DNA from: Adiantum capillus-veneris
Taxonomy: Eukaryota > Streptophyta > Polypodiopsida > Polypodiales > Pteridaceae
Direction of reading: 5' to 3'
NCBI GenBank assembly: GCA_014529385.2
Contig: CM043956.1
Location: forward strand, 90,286,721 to 90,350,720
Length of the DNA: 64,000 nt
A program made the position numbers and the translations under genes. Under the pieces are notes generated by a model. The model did no database searches and was not told where the DNA came from. It saw only the letters and a program-made list of their open reading frames with translations. Within the stretch, counting starts at the first letter, position 1. Each line of letters opens with the position of its first letter. This document shows, one piece after another, positions 30,609-41,716 of the stretch.

Positions 30609-31808
30609 ATGGACTCAGTTGCTTTGACAGTTGAGGCAGATGTAGTGTCGGAGTATACTAGTGACGGGGATGTCACTTTTACCTCAAGCTATGCACGAGA
30701 TGCTATACATGTGGACAGTGCACTCCCTTCGCAGTGGTTGCTAGACGCAGATGCTATGTTTCATGTCACACCGCATCGTGAATGGTTTTGTAGCTATTCT
30801 AGCGGGATGCTTGGCAGTGTACGTTTGACCGATGGATCGGTGCATGTGATACCAGGTGCAGGAGATGTGAGACTGTCATTACCGAGGGGTGCTTCTTACT
30901 TGTTACGACATGTGCGCTATGTACCAGATTTGACAGTGAGTTTGATCTCGATTGGTCAGTTTAGAGATTGTGGATGTCAGATTTCACTACAAGAGCGAGA
31001 TTTTGTGATGCATTTGGGTTCGCTAGTGATTGCGAGAGGTGCCATGAGTGGTACAGTTTACCCATTGCATGTGGATCACGGGAGAGACGGTGTTGTCTCT
31101 GTGATCATGCAGCCAGGTAGAGAGCGAGAGAGCAGGCGAGTCTCTTTTGATTGTGGGTTGCAGGATGCTTTGCATGGAGTGCAGAGCAGTGACCTTGTTG
31201 TGCAGGTTGCGTCTACGGATGCACAGGTAGAGCGGGACAGCTCTAGGAAGTCACAACAGGATGAGTCATCAGAGGTGATGATAGAGATGACTCACATGGA
31301 TGATGAGATGTCCGCTATTGTGGAGTCATTTCTTGATATGCTTATGCCAGAGCTTGATGCAGATTCAGGACAAATGGATACTCTTGGTACACATGTGATA
31401 TGCGGTGGGCACGAGGAGTTACTCCAGAGCTCGGAGTCAGAGTGCCATGGTCTCTATGATAGGGGACAGGATTGCCATGAGTTGAGTTCTGAGTTGGAGG
31501 TGGCAGAGGTTGCCAGGGTTGCATCAACGTTCGGTGTCCTCATGTACGAGATGTTGATCTCGAGGCCCGACATAGCAGCTGCAGTGGGAGTATTTGCAGC
31601 AGGGTTGATTAGTTGTTCGATGATTGATCTCGGCATAGAGCATAGGGGAGGTTTGCAGGTATTGGACCAATACTTGCAGGAGTGCATGAGCTCTTGTAGA
31701 CTCTTTGCAGAGCTTGGAGCTAGCTCTGTGTGGCTTCCGCAGCGGGATGTTTGTCTATCAGTAGAGCCGGATGCACTAGCTCATCGAGAGTCAGTGGGCA
31801 TAGGTTGA
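30609..31808 (+). CDS. Copia-derived protein with inactivated protease motif
   Basis: An open frame of 399 codons from ATG 30609 to TGA; the frame is open upstream to 30510 without an ATG. The N-terminal part matches the copia protease region: WLLDADAMFHVTPHREWF, where active elements have WLLDSG-x-x-x-HMTPxxxWF. It continues with the usual VRYVPDLTVSLISIGQ and SGTVYPLHV blocks. The catalytic DSG is DAD here, so proteolysis is not expected. An acidic, Ser-rich middle follows. The C-terminal part has VLMYEMLISRPDIAAAVG, like the copia block MYxMxxTRPDI. The fusion comes from a large internal deletion, yet no stop has entered the 399 codons. Function unknown. Confidence 0.7.
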   Translation: MDSVALTVEADVVSEYTSDGDVTFTSSYARDAIHVDSALPSQWLLDADAMFHVTPHREWFCSYSSGMLGSVRLTDGSVHVIPGAGDVRLSLPRGASYLLRHVRYVPDLTVSLISIGQFRDCGCQISLQERDFVMHLGSLVIARGAMSGTVYPLHVDHGRDGVVSVIMQPGRERESRRVSFDCGLQDALHGVQSSDLVVQVASTDAQVERDSSRKSQQDESSEVMIEMTHMDDEMSAIVESFLDMLMPELDADSGQMDTLGTHVICGGHEELLQSSESECHGLYDRGQDCHELSSELEVAEVARVASTFGVLMYEMLISRPDIAAAVGVFAAGLISCSMIDLGIEHRGGLQVLDQYLQECMSSCRLFAELGASSVWLPQRDVCLSVEPDALAHRESVGIG

Positions 31809-31883
31809 GAGAATATCTCACCTTCTACTAGTTGTACACTAGTAGATCTTGCTTAAAGGCACATTGGCCTTTAAGTGGGAGGT

Positions 31884-32046
31884 TGTTGGGGTTAAGGCCT
31901 ATGTGTCTTAACCGGTCGGCCAAGTCATGGGCGCCCGCCCACCGTTACCCTATACTTATAGTGAGTATACTGTATAGGGGGAGCTGCCACTTCACAGTCT
32001 CCCCATCCACATCGTGTGTGTGTCTCCTTCTCTCTCTCTCACTCTC
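31884..32046 (+). repeat. Right LTR (shared part) of copia derivative
   Basis: Matches 29990-30152 and stops abruptly after CTCACTCTC. The sequence beyond differs from that after the left copy. Confidence 0.75.
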
Positions 32047-32153
32047 CGTTTGTGGTGCTCCCCGATCCCCTTCATTCATAAGCGATGATAGCGTGACAGC
32101 ATGGTGGAGTATTAGAGAGCGGCAGAGCCCCGTCCAACCACGACCCACAGGCA

Positions 32154-32210
32154 TGGCCTCGTCACTAAATGACACCCCCCCAGGGAGGTGGGATCAATGG
32201 CCCACAGTAG
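32154..32210. repeat. Inverted repeat arm (partner 32590-32660)
   Basis: CCTCGTCACTAAATGACACC and GGGAGGTGGGATCAATGGC here occur as reverse complements at about 32598-32655. The arms bracket the GTGTGAACT array and the tRNA-derived sequence. Confidence 0.8.
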
Positions 32211-32256
32211 GCGTCACGAGGCGGGTGCAATCCGGGCCGTCCGATCGACATTTAAA

Positions 32257-32420
32257 CTAGGTGTGAACTAAGAGTGAACTCGGAGATATATGCACCACAC
32301 CAAATTTGGTGTGAACTCAATGTGAACTCGACGTGAACACGGTGTGAACTGGGAAGGGTATGCACACCACACCAAATTTGGTGTGAACTCGGTGTGAACT
32401 AGGTGTGAACTAGGTGTAAA
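32257..32420. repeat. GTGTGAACT tandem array with an 18-bp palindrome
   Basis: About ten copies of GTGTGAACT or near variants at 10-12-bp steps, arranged in two larger units, each containing the perfect palindrome CACACCAAATTTGGTGTG (near 32296 and 32371). Confidence 0.9.
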
Positions 32421-32473
32421 CCTGTCTGCGACGCCGTGATCTATAAACTTATCCCCCACACACCTTTCAACGA

Positions 32474-32655
32474 GCGCGCGTTAGCCTAGTGGTTAGAGTC
32501 AATCTCGTGGGGGAGAGGGTAGTGGGTTCAAGTCTCGGATCCGAGAAAGTGGGAATCTTTTGCACTCCGTAGGCAATCCAACAGTCACGATCAACTGGTG
32601 ATCGTGAGCCATTGATCCCACCTCCAAATGGAGGTGTCAATTAGTGACGAGGCAG
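32474..32655 (+). repeat. tRNA-derived SINE candidate
   Basis: The A box TTAGCCTAGTGG (32481) and B box GGGTTCAAGTC (32524) have the spacing of a pol III internal promoter. The head resembles a tRNA but lacks a complete clover-leaf. A body of about 110 bp follows, whose end is half of the inverted repeat with 32154-32210. No A-tail or target duplication was found. Confidence 0.55.
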
Positions 32656-32679
32656 GCATGGCATGATTATGCACAGAGG

Positions 32680-32790
32680 TTTTATGAGGTCCCTCGGCGA
32701 CAGCCTCTCATCCCAGACCCACCTGAGCCACAACCTACCATCTCTACTTTCTTTACCATAAATATGGTAACACGAGCCATACATCGACCA
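32680..32790 (+). mobile_element. LINE-2 fragment (linker region)
   Basis: The frame has PLIPDPPEPQPTISTFFTINM, matching the LINE-2 linker PLPDPTKPCPATITFFTPEM of copy A (about 39210-39280). It is a small piece only. Confidence 0.6.
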
Positions 32791-32990
32791 CAACACCGTA
32801 GATCTGCTAACCACACACGACTACAGAGTGAGAACCTCATTTACACATCCGAAACAATAGCCTCGTTGATTGCTTCAGATTTCAGCCCGTCTCGTCGTCG
32901 TCCTCATCGTCGTCGACATCGTTGGCAAGTCCAAAGCATTGTAGAGATTTGTCCAATCATAAGTAGACCGCTCTCGCCATAGAGAGTGGG

Positions 32991-33819
32991 GCCTTCGGAG
33001 GAGGGTTTGACAACATTCTGGTGTTGTATTCTCTTCTCTCTATCTCTTAGTCTCATGCACCTTCATTCACAGTGTTTATCCACTTTGTTTGTGATCCATT
33101 GTACTCTCTCATTCAAGGAACGGAAGGCTCTCCCTTCCGTAAGTAAAAGGAACCCTTGAGCACAGTTCGGACCACTCATCTTTGAATTTCAACATTCACT
33201 TCCAATGCACCTTACAAATGATGAAGATGTCTGCTACGATGTCCACTGAAGGACAATACTCCGGCAAAATCCGCGAGTGTAGCAGCAGTCGGGAGTGTCA
33301 CGACTGCCAAGAAATCTCCATGTTAAAGTGCATAAACTCATGATTAAGACTTGAGAAACTTGAACTTGACTCAGAGATAAGACTCAAAAGACTCTGTGGT
33401 TGATTGATTGATTGCTTGAAATGTGTTACAATGGTGTTCTTGTATAGAAATTGAAGAGAGAAGACGAAAATGCATGACCATAGGTCAAAAGACATGACTC
33501 TAGGCCAATAGTCGTGTCCCTCTGTTGTAGAGTCTTGACCCTTCGGGTTAAAGGTGCAGCCATTCGCTGAAGAGGCATGGCTATTCGCCGAACAGGTGTG
33601 ACTCTTGGGCGAAGGGACGCATTTTTGGAGAATCGGGGGTCACGTGCGTCTTCATATTTGCAAAAGAATGAAGCAAGAAGGTAATACCAAGACAAAGAAT
33701 ATGTTATAATCGTGACATGGGCACAAATTCCTTGCCTAGTTATTGAAGAGACGCATCAAAGACAAGAGATGCCTCTCCACCTAGAGGAGCTCCATGAGGC
33801 CATCTGAACACTTTCCCGA
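32991..33819. other. No gene seen
   Basis: Non-coding. It includes a TTGATTGATTGATTG run (33401) and three degenerate copies of an ATTCGCYGAA-type motif (33553-33615). Confidence 0.35.
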
Positions 33820-36350
33820 GGTAGCTGCCTAGGGAGGATGGTTTGACACCCACTTTTTTCTTGGAGTACTGGGAGTTGCTTGGTTCGGATCTATGTAGCA
33901 CCTATCAGCACATCTTGCACACTGGACAGATGCCTGACAGCTTGAGTGAGGGGCTGATTTACCTTATTCCCAAGGACGAAGGCTCCTAGGATGAGATTCG
34001 GCAGTGGCGACCTATCACCATTCTCAACTCAACCTACAAAATCTTACCGAAGGCTCTAAGTTGGAGAATTCAGCCACTACTTGAGACATTATACATGAGA
34101 CTCAGACAGGTTTCGTCAAGGAGCGCAATATCCTTGACAACATCTTTACCTTCTGGGAGGCGTCGACCCTTGCATGTCTTCGAGGAGAGGATCTTGTGAT
34201 ACTCCTTCTCGACTTTGAGAAGGCTTACGACAAAGTTGACTGGGATGTCTTGGAGGGCACTCGATGCATGATGGGCTTCTTAGATGCTTGGATCAGAGGG
34301 GTGTCAGCTCTCTACAGATGTACGCACAGTCAGGTGCTCTTGGCAGGGGGAAGAGGGGAATGCTTCATGCTCATGCGTTCAGTTAGACAGGGTTGCCCTC
34401 TTGCCCCCTTCATCTTTCTCTTCAATGCTGAGACAATGAGAAGTTTTTTGACTTCACAGGAGGTCGGTTTACGTGGTTTAGAGCTCCCTATTAGGGGAGA
34501 TGAGTTGCTTGATGTTGAGTGTGCTGACGACTCAAGCATGTACTTGGAGGTCCATGAGGCCAATTTGCACAGGTGTGACCAGGCTCTTGAGGTGTTTTGC
34601 CGTGCATTAGAGGCATTGATCAACTGGAGAAAGATTGTAGCTTTCTGGGTTGGCAGTGCTCCTACACCTGATTGGTTGCGGGGTGAGGGCTTTAGGTGGA
34701 TCCCCCCAGGGAATTCTCTATGATATCTTGGCTGTGTGTAGGCTTGGATTTGTCTCCAGAGCAGACTGCCCCCCTCCTCCTATTCATTAGGAGGAAGCTC
34801 TTACATTGGAGCTCTGCACGACTCTCTTTGGCTGGTAGAGTGGTAGTGGCCAATCAGGTGCTTTTGGCTACTATGTGGTACATCATGTCTTGTTGGATCT
34901 GTTACATCGGATTCGTGCTCGAGTCCCTCATATGGGTGGCCCTTGGAGCCCGTCCATCAGGTGGATTTTTGCAGAGATGCACCAGGTCGGCTTGAGTAGG
35001 AGTTTGGAGAACTGATTTTCCGCGAGTTTGCTTAGGTCTTGGAAGCAGCTGAGAAGTGGCGTGGAGCAGCACTAACCCACTTGCATGGAGGAGCACTTGA
35101 GACAACCTCTTGTTTGGAACCCCATGGATAGCACACACAGAGGCCACTTGGTTGGCAGCAGGCCTCACGTTTCTTGGGGTCCCATGGCAGAGGGTCCAGC
35201 TTGCATGTTCGGTGACTGGCTACAGTGTTTAGACCTTCCCAAGGACGTTCAAAGCATCCAGTTATGAGGCATGCGGGGGGTGCCGAGCATGTGTCGGGAT
35301 ATTACAGAGGCTATACCAGCTGACTGGCACACCCTTCTTGAGGTAGCAGCTACGGCCTTCATGGGCTTGGAGGTCCTCATTGCAGTTAGGCTTTCTCGGA
35401 GACAATGACTCGCATATTTTTCGAGATTCGGGGGGAGGGGCGGCATCACAAAGTCTCAGTAGAGGCACCACAGGTTGTAGAGTACTGTTTCTAGAGGATT
35501 AGAGTTCTGGGCATCTGTGGGAGGACCTGTGTTATTGATCCTGACCTAGCAGATCTTGAGTTAGGACACTAGCGGTTTTGGGCTTGGGAGAGCCGCCCTC
35601 TGGTACGAGTACAATGGGACCCCGGAGAGTGGTTGTGGTGGGATGCTTTCGCTTCGGGTGATCACTTAAGGGTTCCTTTTTGCCAGTACACATCTCGTTT
35701 GGGGCGACACATACTGACAACACACAGAGAGGCTCGCCCAGCTACGGCACTTTACTGGTAGGAGGAAGGTCTCACAATTGCGTTCTTGACAGGTTTCTGG
35801 GAGCGGTTTTGGATAATAGGCAATCGAGGAGAGTTACTATGTTTCAGTGACTGGTAGCGCACAGGGCTACAACATTGTGGAGCTGGTTGGTACACAACGG
35901 CTTTTCCGCAACATGTGTAGCCTGTGCCCATCCTGTGGAGAGTCTGCGACATTCTTTGTGGGGCCCCATGGCACAATAGGTTTGGCTTCGGGTTCTCCGG
36001 CTGATGCCAGCCCTCTCTACATCCTGACTATACACTTGGGGTGTTGTAGCTTGGTCTACTCTCACGGGCCCAGCACTCTATTTTGAGTTGGCTTCCACAA
36101 GCAGGATGATAGTGATCTAGGAGGGTCGACCTACACTGCAGCTTGTCATAGAGCTCATCCCTTAGGAGTGGTGCAGTGACAGATATTGGTGTTGGGAGCT
36201 CATTTGTGGCCTGACACTCTGGTTCATTTGGCGGGCCTGCTACTTCCGCATCTTCGAGTCTCGTCTTGTCCCGCCGGCAGAGACTGTTCGGGACATTTGG
36301 ATGAAGCTGATACACACACTCAAGGGTCAGTTTTAGAGACTTTAGGGCAG
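33820..36350 (+). pseudogene. LINE-3: 5'-truncated L1-like ORF2 remnant
   Basis: Begins inside the reverse transcriptase fingers (LLGSDLCSTYQHILHTGQMP, SLSEGLIYLIPKDEGS). Then come WRPITILNSTYKIL, the palm block LLDFEKAYDKVDWDVLEG (34196-34723), VRQGCPLAPFIFLF and the catalytic box ADDSSMY. The thumb region (34696-34990) has KLLHWSSARLSLAGRVVV. A Cys-rich C-terminal remnant lies at about 35880-35990 (MCSLCPSC). Several stops and frameshifts are present. The sequence differs from both LINE-1 and LINE-2. No 3' tail was recognised. Confidence 0.75.
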
Positions 36351-36375
36351 CTCTGCACTTGAGGTATTGCATTGT

Positions 36376-36670
36376 GTGTACATTCCATTTATGCAATCAA
36401 AAGCAAATACCACATCGGCAACGGTATGGGGGAGCCCTTGAGATGGTTCGTTGGGACCCCATTGGGTGTCATTCTCCTCACTCTCTCTTCCTCTCTCTCC
36501 CTCTACACATCTCTACCGCACTCTCTCATTCCTCTCTTCAGCAGGGAAAAGTAAAAGGAGCCATCATTCAAGCTAAAAGAAGTCACTATTGCAAGGAAAG
36601 GAAGTAAAAGATTTGTGAAAAGTGTAAAACCTAGATCTTCACCATTTTCATTCCACATTAGTATCAGAGC
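36376..36670 (+). repeat. Candidate LTR end plus tRNA-Met primer site
   Basis: TTAGTATCAGAGC at 36658-36670 matches the plant initiator-tRNA-Met primer site (TTGGTATCAGAGC) except for one base. It directly follows TTCCACA, a plausible LTR end. Upstream are CCACATCGG and a CT-rich U5-like stretch. The LTR start is uncertain and no partner was found. Confidence 0.45.
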
Positions 36671-36879
36671 TTTGAAGATTTTGCATTAATCCGCTCATCT
36701 TTGTATGTGACTTTGGCCATGCTACATATGAGATGTCATTAGAAACACTCTCAAGAGCGCAAAGGGGTGTCCATGAGTTGGCCTGGACTATCATCCACCT
36801 CATGGACACACATTGAGAGACAACATATATGTGTGATATCACGCTTGTTTCACAACCAGCCCTCAATACCACACGAATT

Positions 36880-37440
36880 TGTTAAGGGCAGAATTAGCCA
36901 CTCCACCCATGCTAGTCGAGGCTATTTCCAAAAAAATTGCCTCATACAAAGAATGAGGCATCGAGGCCTCCAAACAGTTTTTAGAGAAAGGCGAACAACA
37001 GTTTTGATAATTGCTGTTGAAAGGGTGGTTTGGAGCACATGGACTAGACATGGATAGATTTCCACCTTTCCAATATTACCTGGACTCCCCCAACATCCAG
37101 CTCATACAGTGAGAGAAACACAATACTCAGACATGATCTATGGTAGCTCTTCATCAAAGACTTGGATCACACCTAGATAGCCTCTTCCTTGAAGATGTAT
37201 TACATTTAGTACTTCTTGTCCATGTTGGACAACAGGTTCAACCAAATACCATACTACGTGGACACATACATGCCACATAGCTCACGAGTGGCGATTGCTT
37301 GGCTCCAACAATCATCACATAAACTAGACATAGAGCTACAAAAAGCTACGATACATAGCTCAGAGTCTCCATCGCATGCAAATCCAAGAGACTCAACTTG
37401 ACCGCCGACAGGCCCAACCAAAATCATATGTGCAACCCTT
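36880..37440 (+). pseudogene. LINE-2 C-terminal fragment
   Basis: The frame reads LRAELATPPMLVEAISK, then MDRFPPFQYYLDSP, then PYYVDTYMPHSSRVAIAWLQ and SSHKLDIEL. These align with the thumb and C-terminus of LINE-2 copy A (IRAELATPPMEIEALTR, MDRLPPFQYYL, SYMDTHLSHGLCGAIGQ, SSHQLEIES). It is much decayed. Confidence 0.7.
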
Positions 37441-38066
37441 ACACCACAACCACCCATGTACCAAATCCCACACCACCACTCTGACTTAGAATGGAGCTAG
37501 TCAACTTGATGCACTTCATGATTATACTTTCTTGGCTTTGTGGGCCCTATGGGACCAACGCAACCTTCAGATGTTTCATGGCTTTGTGGCTGATCCTTTT
37601 CACCACTTTAAATTGTCACTTGGGAAATTGTCACACTATGCCTTGGAGGTTGGAGATATCTCCCTTGATGCCTACAGAACTTTATTTGACTGTTTTTATA
37701 AGCTTCCTTTCCATGAGAACATTGGTGTTCTCTTATGTTGAATATGGTCTTCTAGTGGGTTTTCCTCGTGTTAAGGTTTCCCACTCGTAAATAAACACCA
37801 ATGATTTACCCAAAAAAAGTGTGTGTGTTATCGGAACCCTACCATGTCTGCCACTGATGTCAACAACTTTGCTAGCACTACCAACGCTTCCTTGCACAGT
37901 AGCAGCTGCCTGCTATACACGCCCAAAGGCAAACTCTCATTTTCGCCTCTACAACCCCCCAATTGACGCCAGCCCATGGTAGTGACACTTTCCATAGTCC
38001 ACCAACAGAAGCCCCGGACCTTAGGGCGCTGGCTCCCTACGTTGCATCCCACATCATTGAACGAAG
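37441..38066. other. Unclassified DNA with short open frames
   Basis: A plus-strand frame at 37532-37741 (MALWALWDQRNLQMFHGF) is open for 69 codons but not recognised. No retroelement domain was found. Confidence 0.3.
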
Positions 38067-38077
38067 CTCTCTCTCTC

Positions 38078-38953
38078 AGTAGCAGTGCTATTCACAGAGG
38101 AACTACAACCATTACTGCATATTGTACGAAGAGATGATCATGCTAGATATATGTGGGTAGGACTAAGAGCTGACACAGGTCGATTCCTATAAATTGCCAT
38201 ATGTTACTTTCCTCCCAGTACATCAGTGTATGCTGCATCCAGAGGGCGGTCGCCATTCTCTATACTAGATGATGACATTTGGGAGTTTTCTAGGGATGGT
38301 GATATCATTCTCCTAGGGGACTTCAATGCCCGAACGGGCAACTTGCAGACAAACTTCTACGACACTTCAGATGAGATGCTTAGAGAGCTGGATGTGGGTG
38401 AGTTGGGACTTGACAGATGCTCAAATGATAGAGAGCAAACGGAATATGGAAGATACCTCATGTAAATCACGACTACACATGGATTAGCTATACTTAAAAG
38501 CTTACAGCGATTTCTTGGAGCAAGCGGTTTCACATGCTTTCCACACAGACATGGGCCAATACACTGGATTATGTTATGACACAACCGAGCTTTATCCCCT
38601 ACATTCAGGATTTCACTGTGGGAGCCAGGCCAGTGGGCATAGCAATAGATCATGCTCTCTTGACATTGTCCGTCAAATTTCAATATAGTACAACCCAGAC
38701 ATCAGGAGGCAAGTCACACACCCGCTATACATTTACTCTAGAGACAGATTTAGTTTATACAGAGGAGATCTGGGACCGTCTATTGGAAGGCACAGCTGGT
38801 ACAAATGATACAGGCCTCTCAGTGGAGGAGTGCACGACTCTACTGACTGAGACACTACATGGGGCTGCATCAATGGCATACCCACACACTCAACCGGGCA
38901 AGAGACGACATTCTGGGAGCATGCCCCATAATAGTTGGTATAATGAGGAATGA
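38078..38953 (+). pseudogene. LINE-2 copy A endonuclease region
   Basis: APE-type endonuclease pieces: SPFSILDDDIWEFSRDG, then LLGDFNARTG (38310-38340), and later SFIPYIQDFTVGARPVG with the IDHALL box. Stops at 38463 and a frameshift near 38530 break it. The first part of the domain (WNCNGS in copies B and C) is missing. The 38534-38953 stretch continues into the linker (PHTQPGKRRHSGSMPHNSWY). Confidence 0.75.
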
Positions 38954-41411
38954 GGATGAGAGCCCAGCTTCAGATGGATCTTCTTTTAGGAGTCATCACT
39001 TACAGACAGTCTCGGATTGCTTTCCGACACCTTGTGCAACGGAAGAAGCGAGCTTACCTAGCTCAGATGGAACGAGACTTATATCAGATGTTCTTGAGTA
39101 GGCACTCAGGAGAAGCATGGCAACTCTTCCATGAGCACTCCCATCCCCCAGTGATTACTTCACTTGATGTGTGGGGCCAATACGCGACATCATTATATAC
39201 GGCTCCTGGACAGGAACCCCTTCCAGACCCTACCAAGCCTTGCCCAGCTACGATCACTTTCTTTACACCTGAGATGGTACAAAGGGCCATCCAGACAGGA
39301 TGAGGACCGGGAAGGCATATGATCATGATGGTCTAGTAGCGGAGCACTTTATACATGCCAGGGATATGCTGATGGAGGTTCTTCCAGTGTTGTTCAATCG
39401 TGCCATGTGTGAGGGATTACCTGAGACTTGGAGGTTGTCTAATTTTGTGCCGATCTTCAAGGCAGGGGACCCTACAGAGCCTGGGAACTACCGCACTATT
39501 ATGGTTGGACACAGATTGGCAGGGTTGTATGCATCTATTTTCGAGCAACACTTGAGTAATTGGGCAGAGGGGGAGGGTGTACGAGCAAAGGGTCACGCTG
39601 GCTTTAGGAGGGGTGTCTCCACTCTTGATCATATTCTGACACTCAGGGCCATCATTGAGGAGGGCAGATCACATAGGAGAAGGATCTATTGTAGCTTTGT
39701 GGATTTTCGCAAAGCATTTGACATTGTACCAAGAGCTCGATTGATGCGCAGACTGCAGGAGATGGGGGTGCCCATAGAGGTGATTTGGGGGATTATGGCT
39801 TTGCACAGATCAGTGGTAGGACAGGTACACACTCCGAAAGGGGTATCTGATTTAGTTCACTCTACTATTGGAGTGAAACAGGGCTGCCCATTGTCTCCTA
39901 CTCTATTTGGTATGTATGTTGATGAGGTGTCTGAGTACATTGACAGAGAGCGTGACCGGGGTGCCCAGCTGGCAGGGACGCGGATCCCATTGTTGCTATA
40001 TGCTGATGATATTGTGCTCATATCTGACTCACTAAAAGGTATGCAACGACATTTGGATGCACTACGCAGTTTTGCAGAGGATAGTGGATTGTGTGTTAAC
40101 CTAGGTAAAACCAAGGTTATGGTGTTTAACACCACACCGCAATGGATTAGGAGATCAGTACCTACTTTCAAATATGGTCAAGAGATTGTGGAGTATACAG
40201 ATGTATACACTTACCTGGGGGTAGTCTTTAGTGGGCCGAGATTTTCTTTGAGAAGAGCAACAAAGACTAGACTAACTAGAGCTGGTGCAGCTCTGGGAGC
40301 AATGGAGAGGATGTGTTCGCAAGTTCAATTCCAGGAACCTAGGACAAAGTTATGGCTCTTTGATACTTTGGTTGCTTCTACTATGTTATATGGGGTGCAG
40401 GTTTGGGGACCTTCTATAGGCCAGGATAGCTGGAGGCGTATGGAGAAGCCCATGGTATCTATGATCTCTCGGCTGATTAGAGCCAAGGCTTCCGTACCGC
40501 ATGATACCATTCGAGCGGAATTAGCTACCCCTCCTATGGAGATTGAGGCGCTTACCAGATCAGTCTCCTTTGTACACAGTCTATGGGATACTACCAGAGA
40601 CAAATATGCCAGGGTGGCTCTAGAGTCCTCCAGACAATTAGCTCTTAATGGGGATACATCATGCTGGTTGGCACAGATGGCATCATGGTTTCAGACACAT
40701 GATTTCACCATGGACAGGTTGCCTCCTTTTCAATACTATCTACAGGCACCCTTTAGGTCTCTAACACGGGTAGAGATTAGTAGACTTATTCGTTAGGATA
40801 TGATCCAACTGGACACGAGGAGGACATGGATAGAGCCGTTACAAGAGTTGGGCACAAAGATGGCTTTCTATGGAGAGCATCTTCTCCACCTCACGGGGGA
40901 TGGGTTTGTGATTCGACCTAGCTATATGGACACGCATCTTTCTCATGGTTTGTGTGGTGCCATTGGCCAGATACGCACGTCCTCACATCAGCTCGAGATT
41001 GAGAGTGGAAAATTCAGAAGGACACCAACAGATAGCAAGATATGCCGCTTATGCCATCTAAAGCCAGAGACAGAAGTACATTACATATGTCATTGCACAA
41101 TGTACTATGAGATACGAGGCCATTTTCATTGTCTATTCAGAGAAGGTTTTGGGCCTCTATCTAGGGTCATGAGTTATGAGGATCATAGATGTCTTGGGCT
41201 ACATCTACTTGAGTTACACAGGCATAGAGAAACTTTACTGAGAAGAGCTGAAGAGAGACAACCCCAGAGACAAATCACAAATTTCTTTACACTAGATATT
41301 GTACACCCAAAAGAACAAACAGAGGAGCAACTAACAATGGAGAGGTCTACCCACACTACTCGCATTCTCATAGACCGAGCATTGGAGCTAGGGAGATCTA
41401 GACGACCCTGA
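38950..41411 (+). pseudogene. LINE-2 copy A reverse transcriptase and C-terminal domain
   Basis: 38950-39303 is the linker. A one-base shift at about 39300 leads into a long frame of 498 codons (39300-40796), which continues in frame after a single TAG to 41411. RT motifs are FVDFRKAFDIVPRARL, GVKQGCPLSPTLFGMYVDEV and the catalytic LLLYADDIVLI (40010-40030). The C-terminal part has CRLCHLKPETEVHYICHC, a Cys/His cluster, and CLFREGFGPLSRV. Copy B has CAG (RLIRQDL) where copy A has the TAG. The RT is unlike plant L1 (no FADD or QGCPLAP). It resembles non-L1 clades such as RTE or Dualen/RandI, but the clade is not settled. Confidence 0.8.
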
Positions 41412-41716
41412 TGGAAAAGAGGAGCTACAGAGTTTCAAAGGAGGCTACAACATAGGATTCGAACCATACTCTTTCGTCGTCTAGAGTATAGAGAAGATGG
41501 ATCGCTACTCCCATCCCATATTGTCTTCACATTGTACTACTTAGTTAAGGATCCCGTAGTATTTATATTTTGTTATCCTAGTTTAATTTATTTTGTTAAT
41601 CTGACTTTATATTAGATACACCGCATTGTAACTTTCTGGTCTCATAGGTCACTTTGGCCTTTTGAAGACGTTAATAAAACATTTGATTTCATTTCATTTC
41701 TCTCTCTCTCTCTCTC

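Larger units (their letters stand above)
29990..32046 (+). mobile_element. Internally deleted Ty1/copia derivative with open frame
   Basis: LTR-like direct repeats of 163 bp (29990-30152 and 31884-32046, about six differences) start with TGTTGGGGTTAAGG and flank a 1.7-kb interior. The right repeat is preceded by a purine tract (AAGTGGGAGGT, 31873). The interior keeps one open frame made of a copia protease-region stretch and a small block resembling the copia RNase H region. Integrase and reverse transcriptase are gone. No clear primer binding site follows the left LTR, and neither repeat ends in CA, so the true LTRs may be longer with the right one truncated. Confidence 0.7.
38078..41716 (+). 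mobile_element. LINE-2 copy A
   Basis: A non-LTR retrotransposon truncated inside the endonuclease at the 5' end. It has an endonuclease, linker, reverse transcriptase, Cys-rich C-terminus, a short 3' UTR (with CTTTTGAAGACGTTAATA) and a tail CATTTC(TC)9 ending at 41716. Its 5' edge directly follows an 11-base CT run (38067-38077). It is the best preserved copy of the family in this window. Confidence 0.85.

Noticed and set aside
29985-32074. TTCAT on both sides of the copia derivative as a target duplication
   Set aside because: The right TTCAT lies more than 20 bases past the point where LTR similarity ends, so it does not abut the element.
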